Source of the DNA: IDS-8 sp040902105
Lineage (GTDB): Bacteria > Pseudomonadota > Gammaproteobacteria > Steroidobacterales > Woeseiaceae
NCBI GenBank assembly: GCA_040902105.1
Contig: JBBDXW010000068.1
Span: forward strand, 8,705-72,704
Direction of reading: 5' to 3'
DNA: 64,000 nt
The number at the start of each line of letters is the position of its first letter. Position 1 is the first letter of the stretch. The translations under genes were made by a program, and so were the position numbers. Under the pieces are notes generated by a model that did not search any database, was not told the DNA's origin, and worked only from the letters and a program-made list of their open reading frames with translations. Below are positions 8,551 to 17,390 of the stretch, one piece after another.

Positions 8551-9987
8551 ATGCGAAAACTGACTACGGCAAAGATGATGAACAACGAGAAGACGACGGA
8601 ATTCGTCGGCAGGCAATGGGACGAATCGATTGTTCCCACGCTGTCCGAATACATCAGGGTTCCGAATAAATCGCCGATTTTCGACCCGGACTGGGAACAG
8701 CACGGCCACATGGAACGTGCAATTACGCTGCTCGAAGGTTGGTGCCGGAAGCAGCCGGTTCGCGGCATGAAAACCGAGATCGTCCGGCTGCCCGGACGTA
8801 CCCCGTTGCTGTTCATCGATATTCCGGGCGCCAGCGACGACGTGGTGCTGCTGTACGGCCACTACGACAAGCAACCGGAGTTCAGCGGCTGGGCCGACGG
8901 CCTCGGACCCTGGCAGCCCGTCATCAGGGACGGCAAGTTGTACGGTCGCGGCGGCGCCGATGACGGCTATGCCACATTCGGTTCGCTCACCGCGATTCGC
9001 GCGTTGCAGGAACAGGGCATCGAGCATGCGCGGTGCGTCATCATTATCGAAGGTTGCGAGGAAAGCGGCAGCTTCGACCTGCCTCATTACATAGAACGAC
9101 TCGGCGACCGGATCGGCTCGCCCGATCTCGTCGTCTGCCTGGATGCCGAATGCGGCAACTACGATCAGTTCTGGTGCACGACCTCATTGCGCGGCAATCT
9201 CGTCGGAACACTGCAGGTCGACGTCCTGAGCGAAGGCGTGCACTCCGGCAGCGCCAGCGGCATCGTGCCGTCGAGCTTCCGCGTCCTGCGCCAGCTTCTC
9301 AGTCGTATCGAGGATCCTGCGAACGGCCGGATACTGCTGCGCGAAATGCACTCCGACATTCCGGCGGCACGCAGGCGGCAGGCTGAACTCGCGGCGGAGG
9401 TACTCCAGGAATCGGTGTGGCGGAGATTCCCGTGGCTGGATGCGCAATCGTCTCCCGATGCAGCACCCCTGGAATTGATGCTCGACAATACCTGGCGCCC
9501 GACGTTGAGCGTCACCGGCGCGGATGGCCTGCCCGCCCTCGTCAATGCCGGCAACGTGCTGCTGCCGCGAACCACGTTGAAGTTGTCGTTTCGCCTGCCG
9601 CCGACCTGCGAGCCTCAGGCGGCAGCGCGGGCGTTGAAAGACGCGCTGGAAGCCGACCCGCCCCCGTTTGCCAAAGTTCGCTTCAACGTCGAATCCACTA
9701 TGGGCGGCTGGGACGCCCCTCCCGTCGCCGCCTGGCTGGAATCGTCCATCCAGCAGGCGTCGCAAAGCTGGTTCGGCCGGCCGTCGATGTACATGGGCAC
9801 CGGCGGCAGCATCCCGTTCATGGGCATGCTCGGCGAGAAATTTCCCGAGGCACAGTTTCTGGTGACCGGCTTGCTCGGGCCAAAGGCGAACGCGCATGGG
9901 CCGAATGAATTCCTGCACATCGAAACCGGCAAGCGTCTGACTTGCTGCGTCTCGCAGGTGCTCGAGCATCACTTTACCCGGTCGTGA
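8551..9987 (+). CDS. M20 family metallopeptidase (dipeptidase-like)
   Basis: This cytosolic zinc peptidase hydrolyses di- or short peptides or N-acyl amino acids. The motif LLYGHYDKQPE (His and Asp ligands), the downstream LYGRGGADDGYA (catalytic Asp-Asp), the glutamate pair IIEGCEESGS and the dimerisation-domain start VHSGSASGIVPSS all fit the M20 family, CNDP/dipeptidase-type branch. The C-terminal HGPNEF motif supplies the last histidine. The 478-residue length is normal. The start is uncertain: ATG 8551, 8575 and 8578 are all in frame and none has a good ribosome binding site. No transporter or partner gene is adjacent. Confidence 0.9.
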   Translation: MRKLTTAKMMNNEKTTEFVGRQWDESIVPTLSEYIRVPNKSPIFDPDWEQHGHMERAITLLEGWCRKQPVRGMKTEIVRLPGRTPLLFIDIPGASDDVVLLYGHYDKQPEFSGWADGLGPWQPVIRDGKLYGRGGADDGYATFGSLTAIRALQEQGIEHARCVIIIEGCEESGSFDLPHYIERLGDRIGSPDLVVCLDAECGNYDQFWCTTSLRGNLVGTLQVDVLSEGVHSGSASGIVPSSFRVLRQLLSRIEDPANGRILLREMHSDIPAARRRQAELAAEVLQESVWRRFPWLDAQSSPDAAPLELMLDNTWRPTLSVTGADGLPALVNAGNVLLPRTTLKLSFRLPPTCEPQAAARALKDALEADPPPFAKVRFNVESTMGGWDAPPVAAWLESSIQQASQSWFGRPSMYMGTGGSIPFMGMLGEKFPEAQFLVTGLLGPKANAHGPNEFLHIETGKRLTCCVSQVLEHHFTRS

Positions 9988-10004
9988 ACGTGCAATGTCC
10001 TCCG

Positions 10005-10080
10005 CTGCAGGAGCGCGCCCCCGCGGGACCTGCGGAAAGGTCGCGACGCATAAGGTCGCCCGCATGGCGGGCTCCTACAG
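10005..10080. repeat. REP-like palindrome pair (locus 4), overlaps pabBC 3' end
   Basis: A degenerate left copy (CTGCAGGAGCGCGCC from 10005) faces a typical right copy ending CGGGCTCCTACAG at 10080. Read on the minus strand, the right copy begins CTGTAGGAGC and its TAG is the stop codon of the convergent pabBC gene, so the repeat abuts or defines the gene's end. Confidence 0.8.
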
Positions 10081-11844
10081 CGCCTCGTTTGCGACCTGGG
10101 CTCCGTCCGCAAGCTCGCAGGTAATCCATCCGCGCACGGAATTGACGAGGTAAATCGCCTCGGCGCCGGCGAGTTCGGCAAGTGCAATCGTCCTCTGCTC
10201 GACAACGCCGTCCCGCAGCAGCTTTCGCCGAAAAGTCCCGGCCAACAGGCCGCATTCCACCGGCGGCGTGAACAGCCGCCCTTCCAGTCGCACGACCACG
10301 TTGCCGATCGTCGCCTCCGTAATGTTGCCGTCCGTGTTCCACAGGAGAACGTCGTCGCATTCGCCTGCGGCGGCCAATGCCTTTTCATAGACATCTCGCT
10401 GCGTTGTCTTGTGATAGAGAAACGGATCCCCCGCATCCACCGGCGAAGTTGCCAGTGCCAGGCGAAACGCGCGTTTTTCGTCGCCCGATGCGATCGGTTT
10501 CACCGCCGCATGCACCTCGCCGTTGCGCTGCAACAGCAGACGAATGCGATGTTTGTGAGTAGCGGCCAGACTGGCCGTCGTTGCGCCGAGGCGCGCCTCT
10601 ATCCTGCGCCGGTCGAACGCAAAGTCGAAGTACTCGGCCGAATCTGCCAGCCGCTCCAGATGCTCCCGCAACAGAAAAAAACCTTCCTCCCGCGTCCACG
10701 ACATCGTTTCGAGCAAGCGGAAATCCGCGGACGGCTGAGGAATCCCCAGCACCCTCGCCTTGTTCAGGCATTCCTGATATTCATCGTCCGGGTCGGAGTC
10801 CCATACGATGCCCCCACCGACACCGTAAGTCCCCGTACCGGTCCTCGTGTCGATCACCGCGGTTCGGATCGCAACATTGAACAGTGCTTTCCTGTCCGGC
10901 GCGATGTAGCCGATGGCCCCTGTATAAACCTCGCGAGGTGAATCCTCGAGACCCGCGATCAGCTTCATGCTGGATACTTTCGGTGCACCGGTGACCGAAG
11001 CAGACGGGAACAGCGCGCCGAAAAGTTCGCTCATCGAGGACGTCGTGGATGCGGCAACCGTCGACGTCATCTGCCAGACGGTGCGGTATTTCTCGACCTC
11101 GTACAATGCCGACGCATGCACCGAACCGGGTAACGCGACGCGTCCGAGATCGTTTCGCACCATGTCCGCAATCATTACGTTCTCTGCCCGGTCCTTGACG
11201 GATGCATGCAGCTTGCTGCGATTCGCGCGATCCTCGATTGTCGTCATGCCTCTCGGGGCCGTGCCCTTCATCGGCTTGCATACGATCCGGTCCCCGCTCA
11301 GCTCAAAAAACAATTCCGGCGACGCAGATACGATGGCGTGATCGGTACAGTCGAGATAGGCCGCGTACGGCGCGTCCGTCGCCGTCGCCAGGAACAGGCC
11401 CCAGGCATCCTGTACGCCCTCTGCCTGCTGCCGAACGGTATAGTTGACCTGGTAGGTATTGCCGGCCTCGATCTGGCGCTTGATTTTCTCGATGTTCTCC
11501 AGATAGCGTTCGCGCGGCGAATCGAATCTCCATGCCTGGGAATGCCGTGCTGCATTACCGGACGGTTGCAGCCGCGCAATTCGCTCGGGTTCGCGAAACA
11601 GGCCAAGGCAGGCGAGCGGCAGAACGCCGGCGGGCTGCGTGACGTAGGCGCCATCAAAGGCCGGGGCGGCTTCGTAACTTATGAACCCTGCCGCGAAGAG
11701 CTGCTCCGCCTGGACACGCCGCTCGACTTCCGCAAGGATTCCCGGAACATCACATGGCGTCCACGCAATCAGGACATCGGTCGGCCTGGCGAACTCGAGC
11801 CAGCCGTCCGCCGTGCGGTCCCGAAGTACGATCCGTCGAAGCAT
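10075..11844 (-). CDS. pabBC: Aminodeoxychorismate synthase component I fused to aminodeoxychorismate lyase (PabB-PabC)
   Basis: Residues 1 to about 370 form the chorismate-binding enzyme: CKPMKGTAPRG holds the catalytic Lys equivalent, and GAPKVSSMKLIAGLE, YTGAIGYI and GVGGGIVWDSDP are classic PabB motifs. The remaining 200 or so residues are an aminotransferase class IV domain with the PLP lysine in LYHKTTQRD (about residue 479), WNTDGNITEATIGN and CGLLAGTFR. The fusion would turn chorismate into p-aminobenzoate for folate synthesis, using an ammonia-supplying PabA encoded elsewhere. The start at 11844 lies inside the end of the trehalase gene (95-bp overlap, same strand). The stop codon lies in a REP copy. 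Confidence 0.92.
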   Translation of the reverse strand: MLRRIVLRDRTADGWLEFARPTDVLIAWTPCDVPGILAEVERRVQAEQLFAAGFISYEAAPAFDGAYVTQPAGVLPLACLGLFREPERIARLQPSGNAARHSQAWRFDSPRERYLENIEKIKRQIEAGNTYQVNYTVRQQAEGVQDAWGLFLATATDAPYAAYLDCTDHAIVSASPELFFELSGDRIVCKPMKGTAPRGMTTIEDRANRSKLHASVKDRAENVMIADMVRNDLGRVALPGSVHASALYEVEKYRTVWQMTSTVAASTTSSMSELFGALFPSASVTGAPKVSSMKLIAGLEDSPREVYTGAIGYIAPDRKALFNVAIRTAVIDTRTGTGTYGVGGGIVWDSDPDDEYQECLNKARVLGIPQPSADFRLLETMSWTREEGFFLLREHLERLADSAEYFDFAFDRRRIEARLGATTASLAATHKHRIRLLLQRNGEVHAAVKPIASGDEKRAFRLALATSPVDAGDPFLYHKTTQRDVYEKALAAAGECDDVLLWNTDGNITEATIGNVVVRLEGRLFTPPVECGLLAGTFRRKLLRDGVVEQRTIALAELAGAEAIYLVNSVRGWITCELADGAQVANEAL

Positions 11845-13471
11845 TCCCGGAATTCTGCCGGAGGTGAGCGTCCGGATACAGGCGCAACAGACCGATCGTT
11901 ACGCCGTTAGTCCAGCCAAAGCCGTCCTGCAGGGGATATTCCCCGCCGCCGCCGGGTGTCAGCGTGACCACATCGTATTTTTCCAGCAGCTTGCCGGTGT
12001 GCTGGTACACCGCCGAGACCATCGCCAGCCAGCGGCGTGCAATCGTCTCGGCGAGGTCCGGCCGCCCGTAGCGGCGCAGCCCCGTCACCGCGATCCACTG
12101 CAGCGGCGCCCAGCCGTTGGGCGCATCCCATTGTTCGCCCGTGGCCTGGTCGGTCGCGACCAGCCCGCCATCCCTGACGAGTTGTTCGCTCACCACGACG
12201 GCCGTGCGAGCGGCCTGGGCGTCCGTCGCAAGTCCTGCGAACAGCGGATACAGCGCGGCTGCGGTGACGTGTCCGAGGTTCCGCTGCTCGCGCCAGTGAT
12301 AGTCGTCGAAGAGGCCGGTGGCCTCGTTCCAGAGGTACTTGTGCATGGCAGCGCGCCGCGCCGCCGCCTTCTCCTCGTAGGATTGAACGCAGGCAAGGTC
12401 CCCGGCCGTTCGGCACCCTTCCGCGATCGCCTGCTCGAGACCGTACAGCAGGCTGTTGAGATCCGGCGGCACGATCGCCGTAGTCTGCATCGTCGAAAGC
12501 GATCGTCCGTCCGCCAGCCACCGGGAACTGAAATCCCAGCCGCTTTCGGCCGCGGCGCGGATGTCCCTGTAGAGGCGGAAGTCCTCGCGGTCGCTCAATG
12601 CCGCGATCGCCTCGTCTTCACGATACGACTCATCGCGGGGCGTATCCCGCGCATCCCAGTACCGGTTCAACAACGAACCGTCCGGCATGTACACGACGCG
12701 CCGTGCCGGCTCTCCTGGTTTCGCCGCGGCGCTGTCCTGCATCCAGAAAGCATGTTCCGCCTGCAGCTCGGGCAGGTACTCCGCAAACGCCTTCGACGGC
12801 CGATCAGGAGAGAGTAGCTCCACCATCCTGAAGAAGAACGGCGGCTGCGACCGGCTCAGGTAGTAGGTGCGGTTGCCGTTCGGGATATGGCCGTAGGTGC
12901 GGATGAGATGAGCGAAGTTCGCCACCATGTCGTGTTTCAGGGCAGCCTGCCCGGGGCCGAAGCCCAGCATCGTGAACCAGGAATCCCAGTAGTAGACCTC
13001 CCGGAATCTCCCGCCCGGCACGACATACGGATGAGGCAGCGGCAGGCGTGACGAATACGGCTCGGCTTCGATCGTCTGTCGCGTCAGAAGCGGCCACAGC
13101 TCGGCAATATGCTCGCGCAGCGGCAAGCCGGCGGTCGGCAGCCTGACGGACGGGCTGGCCGGGTCGAGAACGAAGTGATCGTCGAGGAATCCCCGCAGCG
13201 CCTCGGGGGAATCGGTATCGAGACCGCCCGCACGCTCGAGAATCTCGGCCGGCGACCGCCTGGGCGTCGCGTCGGCCCATTGTTTGGAATCTTCGAAGAC
13301 GTCGGCGTCGCTCAAAGCCACGCGTGCGTAGAAATCGCCGAAGACCACCGAGGGCGGCTGAGGGATCGCCTGTTCCGCCGTTGCATCGCCCGTCCGCACA
13401 TCGGGCGGCGCCGAGCAGGAAAGTATCGAGAGCAACAGGAGCAGGGAAAGGGACGAACATACTCGCTTCAT
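11750..13471 (-). CDS. treA: Alpha,alpha-trehalase, exported lipoprotein-like (GH37)
   Basis: The 573-residue protein hydrolyses trehalose to two glucose molecules. Both trehalase signatures are present: signature 1, PGGRFREVYYWDSW, begins at about residue 152, and signature 2, QWDAPNGWAPLQW, lies in the C-terminal third. GGGGEYPLQDGFGWTNG, which carries the second catalytic acid, is also present. The N-terminus ends in SILSCSA, a likely lipobox, so the enzyme is probably anchored in the periplasm. It follows the TonB receptor gene by 39 bp. Normal trehalase similarity stops around LLRLYPD; the last 37 or so residues lie over the pabBC start and look like read-through of a lost stop codon. 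Confidence 0.92.
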   Translation of the reverse strand: MKRVCSSLSLLLLLSILSCSAPPDVRTGDATAEQAIPQPPSVVFGDFYARVALSDADVFEDSKQWADATPRRSPAEILERAGGLDTDSPEALRGFLDDHFVLDPASPSVRLPTAGLPLREHIAELWPLLTRQTIEAEPYSSRLPLPHPYVVPGGRFREVYYWDSWFTMLGFGPGQAALKHDMVANFAHLIRTYGHIPNGNRTYYLSRSQPPFFFRMVELLSPDRPSKAFAEYLPELQAEHAFWMQDSAAAKPGEPARRVVYMPDGSLLNRYWDARDTPRDESYREDEAIAALSDREDFRLYRDIRAAAESGWDFSSRWLADGRSLSTMQTTAIVPPDLNSLLYGLEQAIAEGCRTAGDLACVQSYEEKAAARRAAMHKYLWNEATGLFDDYHWREQRNLGHVTAAALYPLFAGLATDAQAARTAVVVSEQLVRDGGLVATDQATGEQWDAPNGWAPLQWIAVTGLRRYGRPDLAETIARRWLAMVSAVYQHTGKLLEKYDVVTLTPGGGGEYPLQDGFGWTNGVTIGLLRLYPDAHLRQNSGNASTDRTSGPHGGRLARVRQADRCPDCVDAM

Positions 13472-13510
13472 GATCTCCCACCACAGGAACCAATAACTGA
13501 ATTCATCGCG

Positions 13511-16345
13511 TCACCCCGACTGGAAGTTGTAACGCACGGAGAATGCCAAAGAGCGCCCGAAGAGCGCCCGGGCGTTGTATAACTGACCGACGCCGCTCGC
13601 ACCGACGTCGGTCCTGGGATTCCCTTCTGTCAGCCCGACTTCATTCGACAGATTGTCGACGTTGAGTTGCGCGGTCCAGCGTTCGTTGAACGCGTATTGC
13701 ACGCCGGCATCCATCTTGAGGTAGGACGGCAGTTCTATCGTGTTCTCGTCATTCGCAAACCGCTCTCCGGAATGTGACAGGGAAAGAAACGCACGACCAC
13801 GGCCGCCCGCGAACTGGATCGATGGCACGGCGCGAATCATCAGTCTGGGAATCCGCCGCACCTGGTTGCCGCTGTTGTCGAGGGACGCTCCGAAAAAGTT
13901 GCGATATTCCGGGTCCTGCAGGGTCACCGAAAACTGCACTGCAACCGTTTCAACCGGTTCGTATACCCCTTCCAGTTCCAGGCCATAGGCCTGGGTCCTT
14001 GCACGGCGAACGACAATTGAGCCGTCCGACTGGATGTCGTTGAACGGCACGTTATCGAACTCGGTACGGTAGGCCGTGAGGAACATCGCCAGATTGTCGT
14101 ACGACGTCTTGTAACCGAGCTCGACGTTCGTCACGCGATCCTTGCTGGTGATGCCGTTCCTGATGTCATCGAAGTGCGGCAGTTTCGCCGAGCGGGTCAG
14201 GTGTCCGAAAATTGCATGGCGGTCGGTCAGTTCATAGTTGAAGCCGGCGGAGTAGCCGTAATGACTGAAATCCTCGCTGCGGTCCGTGCGTTCGGTTCCC
14301 GCAAGGGAAGCTATGTCGTAAGTCGTTGCCGCATCACCGTCGAGATCGACGTCCTCGATACCATTACTGATCGAGGAATCGATTGTTTCCGCATCGACCC
14401 GGAGGCCGAGATCGAGTCGAAGCCGGTCGCTTACTTCCCATTCATCCGCAACGTACAGGGATGCTATTGCGCCATCGTAGTCGGCGAGCAGATTGAGGAA
14501 CGAATAGCGCGTAAAGCCGAGCGGATCGGTAACGCCGGGCAGGAACAGCCGTTGTGGCCGATCGCGCACGTCCGTCAGCAGCAGGTTGCCGAGACTCCAG
14601 CGATCGCTCATCGAGAAGTCCGCGAAGTAGGCGCCGACGGTCAGGTCGTGCTCCGACACGACGAAGTTCAGCCGCGTATCGTTCTGTAACGCCTTGTACT
14701 CCTTGCCTATTGCCCAATGGCCGTGGTTCTGTAACAGGAATGCGGGGTCGAAGGGTTCGCCCGAGGCGATCATCGAGTAATCTGCGGCCACGTTGCGCTC
14801 CGCCGCAAATTCCAGCCCCGTCTTCGGGATGTCGCCGGTGAAAATGGCGTTGAATGATACGTCGCCGCTGGTCAGGCGGCTGTGGCTGGTGAGCGAGATT
14901 CCGGAGTCCCACAGCAGGTCCACGCGGATGCCGGCGGTCAGCAGCCGCGGATGAATCCCGTCGGCAAGATCGGAATTCCGCAGGCCGACTTCGTCCGCGC
15001 TTGGCGGAAGCCCGGCGTCGCGCACGTCGTTGCTGTGCAGGGAGTATTCCCCGGCTGCCGATCCGTCGACCGCCGACGGGTTCGATGGACTGCCGCGCAA
15101 CGGAATCGGCACGACAAACAGCGACCGGTCATCGATGTACTTGGCATACAGACCGAGCTCGGAGTTCGGCGTCGTGCGCTGCAGCTCCACCCGGACCTGG
15201 CCTCCTTCATCGGCAACATAACCCGGATTGCGTACCCCGTCCGATGCGCGCAGATATCCGCCTGCCGACGCTTGCCAGGTTTCGGACAGCGACGTGCTCC
15301 AGTGCGCATCCAGCGCGCGCGTGTCGAAATCCGAATAGCTCGCCTTCAAGCGCAGGCCGGACGGCGCGGAGGCTTTTTCGTTGACGAAATTGATGGCGCC
15401 TCCCACGGCGCCGGCAGTAAAAATCGGCGCCGTGCCGCCGCGGACGACTTCCACCCGGGTGATGGATTCACTGACGCGAATGAACTGGTCCGGGTTGTAG
15501 AACGAAAGTTCGAATACCGGATATACGGGAAGGCCGTCTTCTATCAGGCCGACGTAACGATAGCCCCCGTCCTGCACGATGCCGCGTGCGAAGACGTTCC
15601 CCTGCGTGGTCCCCGCGGTGGACTCCACCCAGAATCCCGGCACGGCCGAGATCAGTTCGGCCGTGCTTGCCGGCAGGTAACGCTCGATATCGGTGCGATC
15701 GAAGGTCGTTATCCCGACGCTCGATTCATACTTCGTGCGTACTTTCGACGCAGTGCCAGTCACGACGATCTCCTCCATCGCAAACGTGCGCGTCGGAGTT
15801 TCACGAGGCACAAAATTGTCTGTTTCGGCCGCCGCCGCGCGAGAAGCGTCGCCGGCGGACTGCGATGTCACCGCCTTCTCGGTCTCCGGGACAGGCTGAA
15901 CGGCTACCGAATCGTCGTTCAGAAAAATGTATCGGAGCCCGGTTCCGGTCAGCAGGGCATTGAGTGCCTGCTGTCTGGTGAAAGAACCGGACAGTCGTCG
16001 CGCCGTCTGACCCTCCGTCGCGCCAGAGAAGAACACGATCTGCACATCGATCTGCTCCGCGAGCGTCTGCAGGGCGCCGGCAAGCGGTTGCTCCGGAATC
16101 TCGATTTCGAACGATTCATCCTCTTGCGCGAGGCCGCCGGAGGAAAGGAACAGCAACAAAAGCAGGATGCAGGGTTTTCCCAGCGAAGCTCTGCAGAAGC
16201 GCTGTAGGAGCCCGCCATTGCGGGCGACCACCGCCTTCGATAAACACCTGCGCAGGTCGCCCGCGAGGCGGGCTCCTACGGTGATTGAATCAGGAATTGT
16301 GCAGGGTTCCCCCGGCGAAGCGTGGTAGCCTTCAACGTTTGACAC
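13511..16345 (-). CDS. TonB-dependent receptor with N-terminal STN signalling domain
   Basis: This is an outer-membrane active-transport receptor of the FecA type. A hydrophobic signal segment (ILLLLLFLSSGGLA) is followed by an STN (secretin/TonB short) domain, ALQTLAEQIDVQIVFF...ALNALLTGTGLRYIF, then a TonB box (EEIVVTG), a plug domain (VPGFWVESTAG...GGTAPIF) and a C-terminal barrel ending in F-containing strands. The STN domain, together with the adjacent sigma factor and FecR genes, implies transcriptional control by ligand binding. The next gene is trehalase, so trehalose or a related glucan is the best guess for the ligand. GTG 16345 overlaps the fecR stop by 14 bp and is my preferred start. 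A 132-bp REP-containing insertion lengthens the region before the signal segment. Confidence 0.88.
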   Translation of the reverse strand: MSNVEGYHASPGEPCTIPDSITVGARLAGDLRRCLSKAVVARNGGLLQRFCRASLGKPCILLLLLFLSSGGLAQEDESFEIEIPEQPLAGALQTLAEQIDVQIVFFSGATEGQTARRLSGSFTRQQALNALLTGTGLRYIFLNDDSVAVQPVPETEKAVTSQSAGDASRAAAAETDNFVPRETPTRTFAMEEIVVTGTASKVRTKYESSVGITTFDRTDIERYLPASTAELISAVPGFWVESTAGTTQGNVFARGIVQDGGYRYVGLIEDGLPVYPVFELSFYNPDQFIRVSESITRVEVVRGGTAPIFTAGAVGGAINFVNEKASAPSGLRLKASYSDFDTRALDAHWSTSLSETWQASAGGYLRASDGVRNPGYVADEGGQVRVELQRTTPNSELGLYAKYIDDRSLFVVPIPLRGSPSNPSAVDGSAAGEYSLHSNDVRDAGLPPSADEVGLRNSDLADGIHPRLLTAGIRVDLLWDSGISLTSHSRLTSGDVSFNAIFTGDIPKTGLEFAAERNVAADYSMIASGEPFDPAFLLQNHGHWAIGKEYKALQNDTRLNFVVSEHDLTVGAYFADFSMSDRWSLGNLLLTDVRDRPQRLFLPGVTDPLGFTRYSFLNLLADYDGAIASLYVADEWEVSDRLRLDLGLRVDAETIDSSISNGIEDVDLDGDAATTYDIASLAGTERTDRSEDFSHYGYSAGFNYELTDRHAIFGHLTRSAKLPHFDDIRNGITSKDRVTNVELGYKTSYDNLAMFLTAYRTEFDNVPFNDIQSDGSIVVRRARTQAYGLELEGVYEPVETVAVQFSVTLQDPEYRNFFGASLDNSGNQVRRIPRLMIRAVPSIQFAGGRGRAFLSLSHSGERFANDENTIELPSYLKMDAGVQYAFNERWTAQLNVDNLSNEVGLTEGNPRTDVGASGVGQLYNARALFGRSLAFSVRYNFQSG
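16168..16321. repeat. REP-like pair (locus 5) inserted between 22-bp direct repeats inside a signal-peptide coding region
   Basis: Imperfect direct repeats (19 of 22 identical) lie at 16168-16189 and 16300-16321, both containing TGCAGGGTT and GCGAAGC. Between them is a REP pair at 16203-16279. The repeat spacing is exactly 132 bp, a multiple of three, and both copies are read in the same frame by the TonB receptor gene, as ASPGEPC and ASLGKPC. Confidence 0.9.
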
Positions 16346-17360
16346 GGATCCGGATCGCGTCTTCGCCGTGCTGGACTTCGACGTCCGGCTGGAGTTCGAG
16401 AAAACCGACCAGCGCACTGACATCGTGCGCGTTGAACACCGTCGTGATTGCGCGATTCGCAAGCGCGCGATCTTCCACGATCAGCGGCGTGCGGTTGTAA
16501 CGATTGAACTCGGCCACGACCTCGGCGAGAGGCGCAGCATCGAAGACCAGTCGTCTTTCCGTCCAGGCGATGGCCTTTTGCAAATCGAACAGAGGGTCCG
16601 TCAAGGTAACACCTTCTTCTGTGATGACTGCACCCTCCCCTGCCCGGACGAGAAGCGGTGCGTCCGGTGAACGTCTGGAAACGGCGCGCACCACTCCATC
16701 GACGACAGCCACGCGAGTGGAATTCTGCTTGCGATATACCGAGAATTTCGTGCCGAGCACGTTGAGGGACAGTGTACCGGTCTCGACGACAAAGGGACGC
16801 TGCGGATCGGCGACGACATCGAACATTACCTCGCCGGCAACCAGCGTAACCTGACGTATCGAGTCATCGAAGTGAACGGTCAACTCGGACAATGTGTTAA
16901 GCATCACGATCGAACCGTCATTCAATGCAATCGATCGCTGTTCGCCGAGTGCGGTGCTGTGGCTGATGACAGGCCCCTCCACGCCGGGATACCGCACCAG
17001 GAACAATGCCGCGATTACCAGGCCGGCCGCGCTTGCCCAGAGCAGGTAATGCCGGCGACGCCGCACGAATCCCGGCGATGCGGCGGCCGTCCCAGGTCCG
17101 TCGAACAGTGGCACGGCACTTCGATCATTCGCGGTTCGCAGATCCGCGATGATGTCCGCTATGGCACTCGATTGCTCCGCAACCTCCTGTTGGAGAACCG
17201 CGATCGCAAGGAACTCCTCGATGTGTTGTGGCGATTTCTTCAACCAGTTCATGAACTGGCGGCGGCAGTTCTCGCCAAGGCCCGGCTCGGCCAGCTCGAC
17301 CAGCCATTCTGCCGCTTGCTGCGGAACTGAAGCGATGGCGTCGCGACGGTATCTGTTCAT
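16332..17360 (-). CDS. fecR: FecR family anti-sigma/sigma-regulator
   Basis: The 342-residue protein has an N-terminal DUF4880-like helical domain (AAEWLVELAEPGLGENCRRQFMNWL), one membrane segment around residues 107-123 (LLWASAAGLVIAALFLV), a periplasmic FecR domain (LGEQRSIALNDGSIVMLNT, GEVMFDVV, GTKFSVY) and a C-terminal DUF4974-like domain. It should hold the cognate ECF sigma factor inactive at the inner membrane until the STN domain of the loaded receptor signals. It lies between the sigma gene and the receptor gene, the usual order for cell-surface signalling. There is no Shine-Dalgarno sequence; instead two TGTTTACTGA repeats lie just upstream. Confidence 0.93.
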   Translation of the reverse strand: MNRYRRDAIASVPQQAAEWLVELAEPGLGENCRRQFMNWLKKSPQHIEEFLAIAVLQQEVAEQSSAIADIIADLRTANDRSAVPLFDGPGTAAASPGFVRRRRHYLLWASAAGLVIAALFLVRYPGVEGPVISHSTALGEQRSIALNDGSIVMLNTLSELTVHFDDSIRQVTLVAGEVMFDVVADPQRPFVVETGTLSLNVLGTKFSVYRKQNSTRVAVVDGVVRAVSRRSPDAPLLVRAGEGAVITEEGVTLTDPLFDLQKAIAWTERRLVFDAAPLAEVVAEFNRYNRTPLIVEDRALANRAITTVFNAHDVSALVGFLELQPDVEVQHGEDAIRIRVKR

Positions 17361-17364
17361 TATC

Positions 17365-17387
17365 TGTTTACTGAATTTGTTTACTGA
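17365..17387. repeat. Short direct repeat in the fecI-fecR gap
   Basis: TGTTTACTGA occurs at 17365-17374 and again at 17378-17387, in the 30-bp gap between the sigma factor stop and the fecR start. It replaces the expected ribosome binding site. Confidence 0.7.
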
Positions 17388-17390
17388 CGG

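Noticed and set aside
14882..16207. 441-residue plus-strand open frame
   Set aside because: Antisense to the STN TonB receptor; no motif and no ribosome binding site.
15949..16218. ATG-started frame (MAGSYSASAEL...) at the 5' end of the STN receptor
   Set aside because: Although it has the only nearby ATG, it is out of frame with the receptor and lacks a signal peptide; the ATG comes from the REP core.
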